Below are positions 1-7,945 of a stretch of DNA of 18,739 nucleotides, piece after piece (positions within the stretch are counted from its first letter, which is position 1; every line of letters begins with the position of its first letter). A program made the position numbers and the translations under genes. This DNA comes from CAZKUR01 sp964556005 (GTDB taxonomy: Bacteria > Bacteroidota > Ignavibacteria > Ignavibacteriales > Ignavibacteriaceae). The DNA is taken from the NCBI GenBank assembly GCA_964556005.1, contig CAZKUR010000076.1, positions 1 through 18,739 of the forward strand, written 5' to 3'. Below the pieces are notes generated by a model that did not search any database, had not been told where the DNA came from, and worked only from the letters and a program-made list of their open reading frames with translations.

Positions 1-42
1 GCTGCCACGGAATGCCCTCCCCTGTGAACAATCCGTGACAGC
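1..42. repeat. Inverted repeat (11-bp stem, 20-nt loop) at the window edge
   Basis: Positions 1-11 and 32-42 form an 11-bp inverted repeat with one imperfect pair (5/38), which is a G-U wobble if read as minus-strand RNA. The loop at 12-31 is C-rich on the plus strand (CCCTCCCC). It lies 36 bp beyond the hydrolase stop codon, so it could end the minus-strand operon, but the bases where a T-run would sit are outside the window. It could equally be a REP-like palindrome. The arm touches position 1, so its full extent is unknown. Confidence 0.5.
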
Positions 43-77
43 TTAAATAGTGCTGTAGAAATGTATAATACGGAATA

Positions 78-1115
78 TTATTTCACAAACTCTTCAATAG
101 CATTAACTAATTTTTCAGGTTTTTCAATCTGAACCATGTGCCCGCAGTTATCAATCTGAACAAGCTTGCAATCGGGAATCTGTTTTGCGCCCTCCCAATA
201 AACATCAGAAGGAAAGCCTGGATGTAAATACGGGTTAGGAATCAAACCGTCATATCTTCCGTATACAACTAAAGTCGGAACAGAAATTTTATCAAGCTTA
301 TTATAAGTAGGTTCATCGAGCATACCGTAAACACTTCTTACAACTGCATAGGCATACTTATCAAAATTTTTATCCTTCGTCATGCGGGTACGTTCTTCTA
401 CCATCCATTCCCATTTATCTCTCCAGCTATAAAAATTTGCCGAAAGATTTTTTCGTATACCCTCTTCATTGGTATTCACAACTTCAGAAACAGTCATCAC
501 GCTTTTCATCCAGTCGCTTTCTCCCTCATTAAATTTTTCAAATCCTGCAGGAGAAACTAAAATTAATTTTTCCAGAGTTTCAGGATATTTTAAGGCATAC
601 ATAATCCCGGTTTGCCCGCCCATTGAATGCCCAACGAAAATAAATTTATGTATATTTAAATAATCAACTACCCTCTTTACCTGGTCGGCAAAAAAACTCA
701 TTTTATATGAGTAATAATCTTTTTCCGATTTGCCATAACCGGGTAAATCGATAGCAATTACGCGGTACTTTTTTGATAATTCAGGAATTACATAACGCCA
801 GAAACCAGCGTTACTTCCAAGACCATGGATTAGTACTAAAGTTTGCATCCCTTTACCGGTATCGATATAAGATATGTAAGGGTTATCTAAAATCTTTTTA
901 GTAGGGAATCCATAATTAATCTCGGCAAATTTTAACGGTGGGGAATTTGTATAGATGAAACCGGAACATCCGGTTACTAAAGCTGAAGATAATGCAGCCA
1001 TAAGAAAACCAAGTTTAATATGAAATAAATTTCGTGAAAAAAATATTTTATAACCGCAAAGACTAAGCTTACCCGGAAGATGAATATTATTTTTTATAAA
1101 GTTGAATATTTTCAT
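78..1115 (-). CDS. Lipoprotein alpha/beta hydrolase (esterase/lipase-like)
   Basis: A 345-residue alpha/beta-hydrolase-fold enzyme, likely hydrolysing an ester or similar bond. The oxyanion HG lies at 97-98, the nucleophile elbow GHSMGG at 162-167 (Ser164), the acid is probably Asp289 in GRYDG, and the base His326 in CGHM. A hydrophobic stretch ends in a lipobox-like LVTGC with Cys50, so the protein is probably a periplasm-facing or outer-membrane lipoprotein. The n-region before the hydrophobic core is unusually long (about 34 residues, basic). The start is nevertheless firm: a perfect AGGAGG lies 5 bases upstream and overlaps the stop codon of the barrel gene, 9 bp away, which indicates co-translation. 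In this operon it would process substrate passing the barrel. The family does not reveal the substrate. Fold and triad are confident; specificity is unknown. Confidence 0.88.
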   Translation of the reverse strand: MKIFNFIKNNIHLPGKLSLCGYKIFFSRNLFHIKLGFLMAALSSALVTGCSGFIYTNSPPLKFAEINYGFPTKKILDNPYISYIDTGKGMQTLVLIHGLGSNAGFWRYVIPELSKKYRVIAIDLPGYGKSEKDYYSYKMSFFADQVKRVVDYLNIHKFIFVGHSMGGQTGIMYALKYPETLEKLILVSPAGFEKFNEGESDWMKSVMTVSEVVNTNEEGIRKNLSANFYSWRDKWEWMVEERTRMTKDKNFDKYAYAVVRSVYGMLDEPTYNKLDKISVPTLVVYGRYDGLIPNPYLHPGFPSDVYWEGAKQIPDCKLVQIDNCGHMVQIEKPEKLVNAIEEFVK

Positions 1116-1120
1116 TTGTC

Positions 1121-1126
1121 CCTCCT
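1121..1126 (-). promoter_or_regulatory. Perfect Shine-Dalgarno for the hydrolase, overlapping the barrel stop codon
   Basis: The minus strand reads AGGAGG followed by GACAA and then ATG. The first bases of the site are part of the TAG stop codon of the upstream barrel gene (1125-1127). This fixes the hydrolase start despite its long leader and suggests that translation of the two genes is coupled. Confidence 0.85.
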
Positions 1127-2693
1127 AAAACATTAACCAGCTTAGTGAAGTAAACACTACAAACGGGTCTTTCGGAATTGAAGTGCTATTGTCATATTTA
1201 ACTGCCGGTGATTTATAAAAATCTCCGAGATGAAGATACCCGGCGCTTAATCCCAGGGTTAAGAATACTTTTATGTTATATTTCAATTCGAAATTTATCT
1301 CCGTACCCATGTATGAAGCTCCGCCTTTTGGTGTAACATTACTGACAGCAGACGCAACAGTGACCTTGCCGTTAAATTTGTTCGGGATAAAATCTTTCGA
1401 AAATGTTATGAAGCCTGCAGTAACTCCAAGTCCCATATTGGAAATATCCTGTACAGCCGAATAATACCTGCTTACAACCTGTGCATCCGGGAAAAGCAGC
1501 AGTGCATGATGAGAACTGTATATACCCGTAGGTGTTCCCCATTCATTTCCCGTAATAACACTTGTAAGCTTTTTATCTTTCATCCCGTTATCGTCGCCTG
1601 AGGTGTAAAGACCTTCAATTGATATTTTGTCGTTAGCAGTCATACCGTATTTATACGCCAGCATTCCGTTTGCTGCTACGCCGAAGATAGTTCCGTAGCT
1701 CCCGGCTGAACTGCTGACATCCGAAACAGTATCAATAGTTCCGAAGTTAGACATTACAAATCCATCTGCCCACCATCTTCCGGCAAGAAAATCACGGTTG
1801 TAAGCAGCATGCGTACCCGCCCAATAAATATTTGCTTCGTATTTTTGCGTCGGCAGGCTAATTCTTACAGCGCCATTATATTCAGCAAGAGTACTATTTA
1901 GACCTTGCCCTAATACAGATATTCCACCGGAATTTTTACCCCTGTCTCTTACAAACCAGGCGTCCACTCCTACTTCCAGCAGCGGCTGAATTCTTGACTC
2001 AGCATCAATCATAAACAAAGGAACGCCGTCTTCTTTTTGAACTTGATTTTCATAAAGAAGGAAATAACCAAGACGAATTTTGTTAGTCTGATTTAACGAA
2101 GTGAAAAAATTTAATCCTGCTCCTTGTGTTCCCCAAAAACAAAGTTTGTAGCCGCTCGTCATTGCAGTATTGACAGCGGTAACATTCGGATCCCTAACAT
2201 TGTCGAACATACGCTGCAGCCCGAGAACAAAATGCCAATCATTTTGAGTTGGCTTAATTTCAACGTTTGCCATTAAAGTTTGTAAATTAACCTGGCCTGC
2301 ATTTATCCCGCCGCCGATATTTCCGCCTACACCATAAGCAGCATCGCCCCAAGTAACATCGATTTTAAATAAGCTTCTAAAAGTTGCGGCACCGTCAAGA
2401 ATCGACGGCTTATAGATTAGCATCGGAACAAAACGCTGCTCTACATAACGCGCAATTTGATTCGTAGTGTTGGTGGTGTTGGGTCCGAATAATCGCCCGA
2501 TAATTTGTCCGCGTAATAATTCATTTGTAGGCACAATATCGGATAGAGTTCCTTTTACAAAATAGTATCCTATAAATTTTAACTCCGGTGTTTTTGCGTC
2601 AGGAACTTTTTTTACTTTAACCGTGTCCTGGCTAAACATTGATGCAGGAATTATAAATATTATAAGAAGAATCAGTAAAATTTTATTAGTCAT
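1125..2693 (-). CDS. Outer-membrane beta-barrel (porin-like) protein
   Basis: A 522-residue predicted outer-membrane barrel. The ATG at 2693 is chosen over an upstream TTG at 2738 because it has GGAG seven bases upstream and is followed at once by a Sec signal peptide (MTNKILLILL..., cleavage near residue 21-22 in MFSQ). The mature protein is a run of alternating polar and hydrophobic stretches rich in Gly, Asn, Thr and aromatics, typical of transmembrane beta strands. It ends LSWLMF, matching the C-terminal Phe signal used for barrel insertion by BamA. Its size fits a 16- to 18-strand porin or export barrel, but I recognise no specific family. It follows an intrinsic terminator and precedes a lipoprotein hydrolase with a 9-bp gap. 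A substrate-entry channel for the operon is inference. Confidence 0.8.
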   Translation of the reverse strand: MTNKILLILLIIFIIPASMFSQDTVKVKKVPDAKTPELKFIGYYFVKGTLSDIVPTNELLRGQIIGRLFGPNTTNTTNQIARYVEQRFVPMLIYKPSILDGAATFRSLFKIDVTWGDAAYGVGGNIGGGINAGQVNLQTLMANVEIKPTQNDWHFVLGLQRMFDNVRDPNVTAVNTAMTSGYKLCFWGTQGAGLNFFTSLNQTNKIRLGYFLLYENQVQKEDGVPLFMIDAESRIQPLLEVGVDAWFVRDRGKNSGGISVLGQGLNSTLAEYNGAVRISLPTQKYEANIYWAGTHAAYNRDFLAGRWWADGFVMSNFGTIDTVSDVSSSAGSYGTIFGVAANGMLAYKYGMTANDKISIEGLYTSGDDNGMKDKKLTSVITGNEWGTPTGIYSSHHALLLFPDAQVVSRYYSAVQDISNMGLGVTAGFITFSKDFIPNKFNGKVTVASAVSNVTPKGGASYMGTEINFELKYNIKVFLTLGLSAGYLHLGDFYKSPAVKYDNSTSIPKDPFVVFTSLSWLMF

Positions 2694-2729
2694 CTTACCG
2701 CTCCAAAAATCTTTTATAAAATTACCATT

Positions 2730-2779
2730 GAGAAACAAAAAGTCGTAATGTTAGATTTGATTCAATCTAATATTACGAC
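2730..2779 (-). terminator. Intrinsic terminator inside the operon, before the barrel gene
   Basis: Positions 2742-2757 and 2764-2779 form a 16-bp inverted repeat with one imperfect pair and a 6-nt loop. On the minus strand it is followed directly by TTTTTGTTT (2741-2733). It starts 11 bp after the lipoprotein stop and ends about 36 bp before the barrel ATG, leaving almost no room for a separate promoter. It therefore probably lowers, rather than abolishes, transcription into the barrel and hydrolase genes. Confidence 0.75.
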
Positions 2780-2790
2780 CCATAATTTTC

Positions 2791-3330
2791 TTATTGCTTT
2801 ACATATTTTTGAACATAAATGTTGTACTTAACTCCTGCTATAGTGGTACTTCCGAAACCTCCCTCTGCAGTAGGCGCAGAAACACCTGCCAATGCCGGGT
2901 CGGTTTGAATCACTTCGTACGTCATATTATTTCCCTCGACAGCAAAAATACCTGTAGCAGTTACGGTTGCCGGTGAAGTTTGATTAGCAGTAATTGAATA
3001 TATATCAGCACCATTCGTTGATGAAGTTGAAAGCGTATCGGTATAGTTGGATTTTGTCATATCGTAGGTACCGCTCAAGGTAGTTGTAGTATTACTACTG
3101 TCAGTTTGTACAACGGTATAAGAATTATTTGAATTAAAGGTTGCAACGATTTTAATTATTTTGAATGGTGCAACCCTAAGTCCGAAAGCTACATTTGCGC
3201 CTTCCGATACCCAGGTCCCGACTATAGGATTGGTTTCTGTCGGTTGCGGATTAGAGGTTGTGTCATTTTTATTACAGGATGTAAACAAAAACATGCCTGC
3301 CATTACTAAGATAAATAATAGATTTTTCAT
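2791..3330 (-). CDS. Small lipoprotein with lipocalin-like features
   Basis: A 179-residue lipoprotein. The signal peptide MKNLLFILVMAGMFLFTSC ends in a lipobox with Cys19. A Thr/Ser/Asn-rich linker follows, and then NPIVGTWVSEG at 34-44, which resembles the first strand of lipocalin-like domains common in Bacteroidota lipoproteins. The rest is rich in short Thr/Ser/Val beta-like stretches (TYDMTKSNYTDTL; YSITANQTSPATVTATG) and fits a small beta-barrel that could bind a hydrophobic ligand. The start is supported by AAAAGGAG five bases upstream of the ATG. It is 11 bp after the acyl-CoA ligase and is followed by a strong terminator. A ligand-carrying role for the operon's substrate is inference only. 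Confidence 0.78.
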   Translation of the reverse strand: MKNLLFILVMAGMFLFTSCNKNDTTSNPQPTETNPIVGTWVSEGANVAFGLRVAPFKIIKIVATFNSNNSYTVVQTDSSNTTTTLSGTYDMTKSNYTDTLSTSSTNGADIYSITANQTSPATVTATGIFAVEGNNMTYEVIQTDPALAGVSAPTAEGGFGSTTIAGVKYNIYVQKYVKQ

Positions 3331-3341
3331 AATAGCTCCTT

Positions 3342-4865
3342 TTAATTTGATGAATGATTATTTAATTGTTCGTGAATATGTAACAATTCTTTTTTATTGA
3401 CTTTGCCTGCTTCAGTTTTGGGAAGTGCTTTTAGAAATTGAACCGACTTGGGAATTTTGAACTTTGCAAGATTACCCTTGCAATAATTCAAGATATCTTC
3501 CTCACTTAAAACAATTTTATCTTTTAATACAATAAATGCTTTGCCGACTTCACCCCATTTTTCATCCGGCACACCAATTACAGCCGTTTCCTTAATCCCA
3601 TCGTTTGTATATAAAAATTTTTCTATCTCGGCAGGATAAACATTTTCTCCGCCGCTGATGAACATATTTTTCTTCCTGTCAACTACATAATAATATCCGT
3701 CATCATCCCTTTGTACCAAATCACCTGTGTGAAAATATCCGTCTTCAATTGATTTTTTTGTTTCTTCTTCATTATTCCAATAACCCGGAGTTACAACCGG
3801 GGATTTTAACCACAACTCACCCACAGTATTATTTCTGCATTCATTTCCTCTCTCATCCGTTATCTTTGCTTCAATGTAAAAATTCGGAAATCCGATTGAA
3901 CCTTTTTTTCTAATTGCATCATCCTGATGTAGAGAAAAGCAATTCGGCCCGACTTCCGTAAGGCCATAACCCTGCCTTATAAAAATTCCTTTCTGATGCC
4001 ATTTGTTTATTAAGGGTATTGGCATCGGTGCACCGCCGACAATCGCATAACGGATAGAGGATAAATCGGCTTTACCAAAGTATTCAAGATCGGATATCAT
4101 TTGAAGCATTGTAGGTACACCGAACAAAATTGTAGTGCGTTCTGTTTCCATCAACTTTAAAATTATTTCCGCATCAAATACATGCAGCAATGTATGGGAA
4201 GCACCATGAAACAGGAAAGGAGTAAATAATACGTTCCACCCGCCCGTATGGAAAAACGGTGCAAAGCTTTGCGTATGATCATTGGAAGTTAAATCCAACC
4301 TCAAACCCGTGTTTACAGCATTCCAAAACAACATCTTGTGACTAATCATTACTCCTTTAGATAAACCCGTTGTTCCGGCAGTATAAAGAATCATTACAAT
4401 GTCGTCCTGATCGAAATTTCTTTTTTGTATTAAATTTTTCTCATTAATTTCATTAATTAGGAAATCTGTTATTACATCAATTTTATTTTGAATAGGAATT
4501 TTAGATAGAGATTTTAATTCTTTTACCTGCTCAGAATATTCCTCTTCAAATAAAAGAAGTTTCGGCTCTGCATCAGAAATAAGAATATCAAGTTCAACCG
4601 GGGTTAAACGAAAATTCAACGGGACTAAAATTGCACCCGTTTTTATACAAGCTAAAAATAAAAGAACATATTCCGCTCGGTTTTTTGAGTATACCGCTAT
4701 TCGTTCACCCTTTTTTATTCCGAGTTCATTCACTAAAAATTCAGAGAGTGCATTTGTCCGCTTGTTGAATTCCGAGAAAGTCCATTTCAGGTTTCTATTA
4801 TATTCCCTTAAAAATAATTTGTTTGGAGTATAATAAGCCCACTTATCAAGCCAATCAGTTTGCAT
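3342..4865 (-). CDS. AMP-forming acyl-CoA synthetase (fatty-acid/carboxylate-CoA ligase)
   Basis: A 507-residue ANL-superfamily ligase that activates a carboxylic acid with ATP to an acyl-AMP and then to an acyl-CoA in the cytoplasm. The P-loop-like motif YTAGTTGLSK lies at 161-170, GYGLTE at 299-304, TGD at 380-382 and DRKKNMFISGGENVYPAEIE at 396-414. The C-terminal lid carries the expected lysine in LPKTEAGK (Lys488). All core motifs are intact, and the length is typical of medium/long-chain and MenE-like ligases. The substrate cannot be read from sequence; the AGK tail fits fatty or alicyclic/aromatic acids. The start has AGGAG five bases upstream. It overlaps the MFS gene by 11 bp, which implies coupled translation and an import-then-activate arrangement. 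Confidence 0.93.
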   Translation of the reverse strand: MQTDWLDKWAYYTPNKLFLREYNRNLKWTFSEFNKRTNALSEFLVNELGIKKGERIAVYSKNRAEYVLLFLACIKTGAILVPLNFRLTPVELDILISDAEPKLLLFEEEYSEQVKELKSLSKIPIQNKIDVITDFLINEINEKNLIQKRNFDQDDIVMILYTAGTTGLSKGVMISHKMLFWNAVNTGLRLDLTSNDHTQSFAPFFHTGGWNVLFTPFLFHGASHTLLHVFDAEIILKLMETERTTILFGVPTMLQMISDLEYFGKADLSSIRYAIVGGAPMPIPLINKWHQKGIFIRQGYGLTEVGPNCFSLHQDDAIRKKGSIGFPNFYIEAKITDERGNECRNNTVGELWLKSPVVTPGYWNNEEETKKSIEDGYFHTGDLVQRDDDGYYYVVDRKKNMFISGGENVYPAEIEKFLYTNDGIKETAVIGVPDEKWGEVGKAFIVLKDKIVLSEEDILNYCKGNLAKFKIPKSVQFLKALPKTEAGKVNKKELLHIHEQLNNHSSN

Positions 4866-6120
4866 TATTTCTCCTCTCCAAAATTTTACTTGCCGTATAA
4901 AGAATTATTCCTGCAATTAGACAAGCGGCCGGACTAAGCAGCATCGTATGTCTCATTACGTCCGGGAATTGTGTTACATTTAATAAATCGTTTAACTTTC
5001 CGTAAAGCGGAGGACTTATTCCATAGCCTATAGCATTTACAACAAAGAAATAAATACCAACGGCAAGACCTCTCAAGTTTGGTCCTGCAATATCATTTAC
5101 ATCAGCAGCAGCGGGACCTAACCATGCAAGACCGATTCCAAGAAGAAGCATTATCAAAATAAATTGCATGACAACACTTGTTGTATTCAAAAGGATTAGC
5201 CAGAACGGAACGCTGATAAACGCTATCATACTTGAAAACAGCAGTCTGCCTCCAGCACGTTTTACTTTATATTTATCTGCAAGCCAACCGCCCAGAATTG
5301 TACCGGGTAAACCGCCGGCAATTGTTCCTATGCCGATCCATAAACCGATTTGTGCGAGGTCTAGGTGTTGAACCCTGTTGAAGAATGTCGGAAGCCAAAT
5401 AGAGATGCTGTTTGAAGCGATTGCAAAAAATGCATAGCCGAGAATCAAAAGCAGAAAAGGCAGATTTCTAATAAGCGGCTTCCAATCTTTACTTTCATAA
5501 ATAACTTTCTTATCGCTGATTCCCCTTTGCGGTTCTTTTAAGAAGAGTATTAGAATTACAAAAACTAATCCCGGGAATCCTAAGAAATAAAAAGCATAAC
5601 GCCAACCGAAAGCATCGTTAATCAATCCGCCGAATAAAAATGCAATGCCCGCACCGATAGCAATAGCTGAAGAAAAAACTGCCTGAACAGTGGCACGTTT
5701 TTCGGCAGGGAAATAATCGCTTAACATTGAAAGTGCTGCAGGGCCAAGGGTCGCTTCCCCTATTCCAACCATCATTCTGCAGGCAAATATTGTCCAGAAT
5801 GAATCGGCAAATCCTGTTAAACCGGAAAAAATACTCCAGACAGTTAAACCAAAAGCAATAAGTTTTTTTCTCGATACTTTATCCGAAAGCCTTCCGAACG
5901 GAATTCCTAAAAGAGTATAAAATATTACGAATGAAGTTGAACCCAGCAGCGCTAATTGAAGATCGGAGAAGTGCATTTCACTTTTTATCGGCGTAAAAAG
6001 CAGATAGATCAAAACCCGGTCTAAAAAATTCATTACGTAAATAATTGTAAGAAGACCAAGCGCATACCATGAGTACGCCGGGATTTTCTCTTTTTGCAGG
6101 GTTATTACAGTTGCATCCAT
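4855..6120 (-). CDS. MFS transporter, Spinster (lysolipid/lipid-type) subfamily
   Basis: A 421-residue 12-helix major facilitator. The first helix carries NFLDR (31-35), the hallmark of Spinster-like proteins with the proton-coupling Asp34. Motif A is GRLSDKVSRKK (76-86). RMMVGIGEA (115-123) and SDYFPAEKRA (134-143) are also typical of bacterial Spns homologues. Eukaryotic and bacterial members move lysophospholipids or other amphipathic lipids by proton coupling; many bacterial relatives sit in fatty or aromatic acid catabolic loci. The gene lies 16 bp after the KASIII-like gene and overlaps the CoA ligase by 11 bp. Transport of the operon's amphipathic acid across the inner membrane is inferred; export of a product is the alternative. 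Confidence 0.88.
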   Translation of the reverse strand: MDATVITLQKEKIPAYSWYALGLLTIIYVMNFLDRVLIYLLFTPIKSEMHFSDLQLALLGSTSFVIFYTLLGIPFGRLSDKVSRKKLIAFGLTVWSIFSGLTGFADSFWTIFACRMMVGIGEATLGPAALSMLSDYFPAEKRATVQAVFSSAIAIGAGIAFLFGGLINDAFGWRYAFYFLGFPGLVFVILILFLKEPQRGISDKKVIYESKDWKPLIRNLPFLLLILGYAFFAIASNSISIWLPTFFNRVQHLDLAQIGLWIGIGTIAGGLPGTILGGWLADKYKVKRAGGRLLFSSMIAFISVPFWLILLNTTSVVMQFILIMLLLGIGLAWLGPAAADVNDIAGPNLRGLAVGIYFFVVNAIGYGISPPLYGKLNDLLNVTQFPDVMRHTMLLSPAACLIAGIILYTASKILERRNNAN

Positions 6121-6136
6121 AACACTCTACTATTTT

Positions 6137-7126
6137 TTAATATTTAAATAGTGCATTTGCAAAAGCCAAACCGCCGCCTGAACCCATAAAACAAATTAGA
6201 TCTCCTTTCTTAATTTTTCCCTGTTTCATTGCATCGTCAAACGCCATCGGTATGCATGCCGAACCAGTGTAAGCAAATCTATCCATTATAGTATGGGCTT
6301 TTTTTCTATCGACTTTTAGATTATCAAGAGTTTCCCATATGCTGTTGATATTAATTTGTGTAAACATAAAGTGATCGATTTGCTGCGGCGTTATTTTTAA
6401 TTTATCGCATGATTGATTTATCATTCTTGTCCAGACAACCGGATTTAATTCTTTAGGGATTTTTTTTACGAACTTTAATAAATGATCTTTATTTGAGATG
6501 ACATTTTCTGTAATTGGCTGATGAGTACCTCCGGCATAAATACCCATCCAATCGTGATACTCTCCATAGGTAACAAGTGAACTTGTTAAAAGACCGTTAT
6601 TCTCATTTCCACCGGATGATAAAACTACTGCACCTGCTCCATCTGCAAAAAGTGTAACGGTTTTTTTATCGGTTGGATCGAGATATTTGCTCATTGCATA
6701 AGCACCGATTACCAGGACATGATTATAATTATCATCAGATTTGATATACTTACTTGCTGTATCGATTGCAGTAACAAACCCGGCACATGCTGTATTGATA
6801 TCAAATGTTCCTGCATTCTTAGCACCAATTCTATATTGAACTGCCGATGCCGTGGAGGGAGAAATGTATTCCGGTGTATCGGTTGTTACTATAAGCAAGT
6901 CTAAATCTTCAGGAGAAATTTTTGCTGTTGTTAATGCTTTATTAGCAGCTTGAACACAAAGGTCTGCGGTCGACTCATTTTCCCTGCACCATCTTCTTTC
7001 TCTAATAGTGAGATTTTCACGAAGCCAGGTATCGACATCTTCACCGAGTATGTCATTAAAGTAAGAATTTGGAACTATTCTATCCGGGGCAAAAGATCCT
7101 GTACCTATAATAATTGAATTTCGCAT
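6137..7126 (-). CDS. FabH-like ketoacyl-ACP synthase III homologue with altered active site
   Basis: A 329-residue thiolase-fold protein of the KASIII family. The ATG at 7126 is preferred over an in-frame GTG at 7177 because it begins the conserved first strand (MRNSIIIGTGSFAP), leaves a 13-bp gap to the reductase gene and has AGGGA upstream. Cys114 in INTACAGF matches the acyl-accepting Cys of FabH. The segment that is PHQAN in FabH is FTQIN here, so His becomes Thr256. The segment GNTSAAS is AYTGSAC, so Asn becomes Tyr286. The C-terminal GSGGG is kept. His and Asn are needed for malonyl decarboxylation in FabH, so the enzyme may hold an acyl group on Cys and transfer it elsewhere, or condense without that chemistry. 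Other FabH-like proteins with altered triads act as acyltransferases. Confidence 0.88.
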   Translation of the reverse strand: MRNSIIIGTGSFAPDRIVPNSYFNDILGEDVDTWLRENLTIRERRWCRENESTADLCVQAANKALTTAKISPEDLDLLIVTTDTPEYISPSTASAVQYRIGAKNAGTFDINTACAGFVTAIDTASKYIKSDDNYNHVLVIGAYAMSKYLDPTDKKTVTLFADGAGAVVLSSGGNENNGLLTSSLVTYGEYHDWMGIYAGGTHQPITENVISNKDHLLKFVKKIPKELNPVVWTRMINQSCDKLKITPQQIDHFMFTQININSIWETLDNLKVDRKKAHTIMDRFAYTGSACIPMAFDDAMKQGKIKKGDLICFMGSGGGLAFANALFKY

Positions 7127-7139
7127 AAAACGTTTTTCC

Positions 7140-7883
7140 CTAAATAACCAATCCGCCGTCAACACTAAGTGTTGCACCGTTTATATAATTTGCTTCATCA
7201 CTAACGAGAAACAGGTATGCATTAGCAATATCTTCCGGCAAACCAAGACGGCCAAGAGGAGTTTTTTCTTCTAAAGATTTTAAAATATTTTCAGGAACCG
7301 ATTTTACCATTTCGGTTGCAATAAAACCGGGTGCTACTGCGTTTACATTTATACCCTTTCGTCCAAGCTCGCGCGCCCAGACTTTTGTCATTCCTATAAT
7401 ACCCGATTTGGCAGCGACATAATTTGTTTGTCCGAAATTACCGTATAAGCCGACGATAGAAGATGTATTAACAATTCTACCTGACTTTCTTTCTATCATA
7501 AACGGAACAACCGACTTTGTACAATTGAATACTCCGGTAAGATTAACATCTATCACTTGCTGCCATTGTTCGGGTGCCATTTTAGCAAGCGACGAATCTC
7601 TTGTTATCCCGGCATTGTTGATCAGTATATCGATCTTCTTAAAATTTTCTATCACTTTTGCAGCGGCAGATTGGGTTGAATTAAAATCAGCAACATTAAC
7701 TTTGATGAAAAGAGACTTAACATTTTTCTCATTTAATATTTTTATGAGTTCGTTTGCTTTTTCTTCGTTTACATCCCATATAATTATTTCAGATCCTTCA
7801 TCTGCAAACTTAAGTGCGGCGGCTTTCCCTATTCCCTGTGCTGCCCCTGTTATAACAGTTGTTTTTCCCCTTAGCCTTTGCAT
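7140..7883 (-). CDS. FabG-like 3-oxoacyl-ACP/CoA reductase (classical SDR)
   Basis: A 247-residue classical short-chain dehydrogenase, the length of FabG. TGAAQGIG at 12-19 binds the nucleotide, NNAG is at 89-92, and the catalytic set is Asn114, Ser142, Tyr155 and Lys159. PGFIATEM (185-192) and a C-terminal SVDGG are also FabG-like. After the second strand comes WDVNEEKA, with an acidic Asp37 that tends to favour NAD(H), so cofactor choice is open. It is the first gene of the metabolic set, with an operator-like palindrome 22 bp upstream and AAAGG seven bases before the ATG. A 3-hydroxy/3-keto conversion on a CoA or ACP thioester is likely. It need not be the housekeeping fatty-acid enzyme, because the neighbours are transport and activation genes. 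Confidence 0.9.
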   Translation of the reverse strand: MQRLRGKTTVITGAAQGIGKAAALKFADEGSEIIIWDVNEEKANELIKILNEKNVKSLFIKVNVADFNSTQSAAAKVIENFKKIDILINNAGITRDSSLAKMAPEQWQQVIDVNLTGVFNCTKSVVPFMIERKSGRIVNTSSIVGLYGNFGQTNYVAAKSGIIGMTKVWARELGRKGINVNAVAPGFIATEMVKSVPENILKSLEEKTPLGRLGLPEDIANAYLFLVSDEANYINGATLSVDGGLVI

Positions 7884-7904
7884 TTTTTAACCTTTCATAT
7901 TTTT

Positions 7905-7928
7905 AACGTTTGAAATATTTAAAACGTT
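7905..7928. promoter_or_regulatory. Operator-like palindrome upstream of the reductase operon
   Basis: This is a 24-bp inverted repeat centred between 7916 and 7917, with arms AACGTTTGAAAT and ATTTAAAACGTT and one mismatched pair (7912/7921). Its 18-bp core differs by one base from the perfect palindrome at 8585-8602. It lies between the repressor stop codon and the reductase start, close to where an mRNA start and ribosome site would be. This suggests that the adjacent MarR/GbsR-type protein controls the metabolic genes. Confidence 0.65.
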
Positions 7929-7945
7929 GAAATTAAAAAAATTAT

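Noticed and set aside
2693..2738. TTG start giving the barrel protein a 15-residue extension
   Set aside because: The extension would precede a normal signal peptide; the ATG at 2693 has a GGAG site at good spacing.
7140..7177. GTG start giving the KASIII-like protein 17 extra residues and overlap with the reductase gene
   Set aside because: The extra residues precede the conserved first strand, and the ATG at 7126 has its own AGGGA and a clean 13-bp gap.
78..7883. Olefin/beta-lactone (OleABCD-type) cluster, because a thiolase-fold protein, an alpha/beta hydrolase, an AMP ligase and an SDR occur together
   Set aside because: OleA keeps Cys-His-Asn, while this homologue has Thr and Tyr. OleB uses an Asp nucleophile, while this hydrolase has GHSMGG and a lipobox. 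OleD is an extended SDR of over 300 residues, while this is a 247-residue classical one. The ligase has the usual acyl-CoA ligase motifs.
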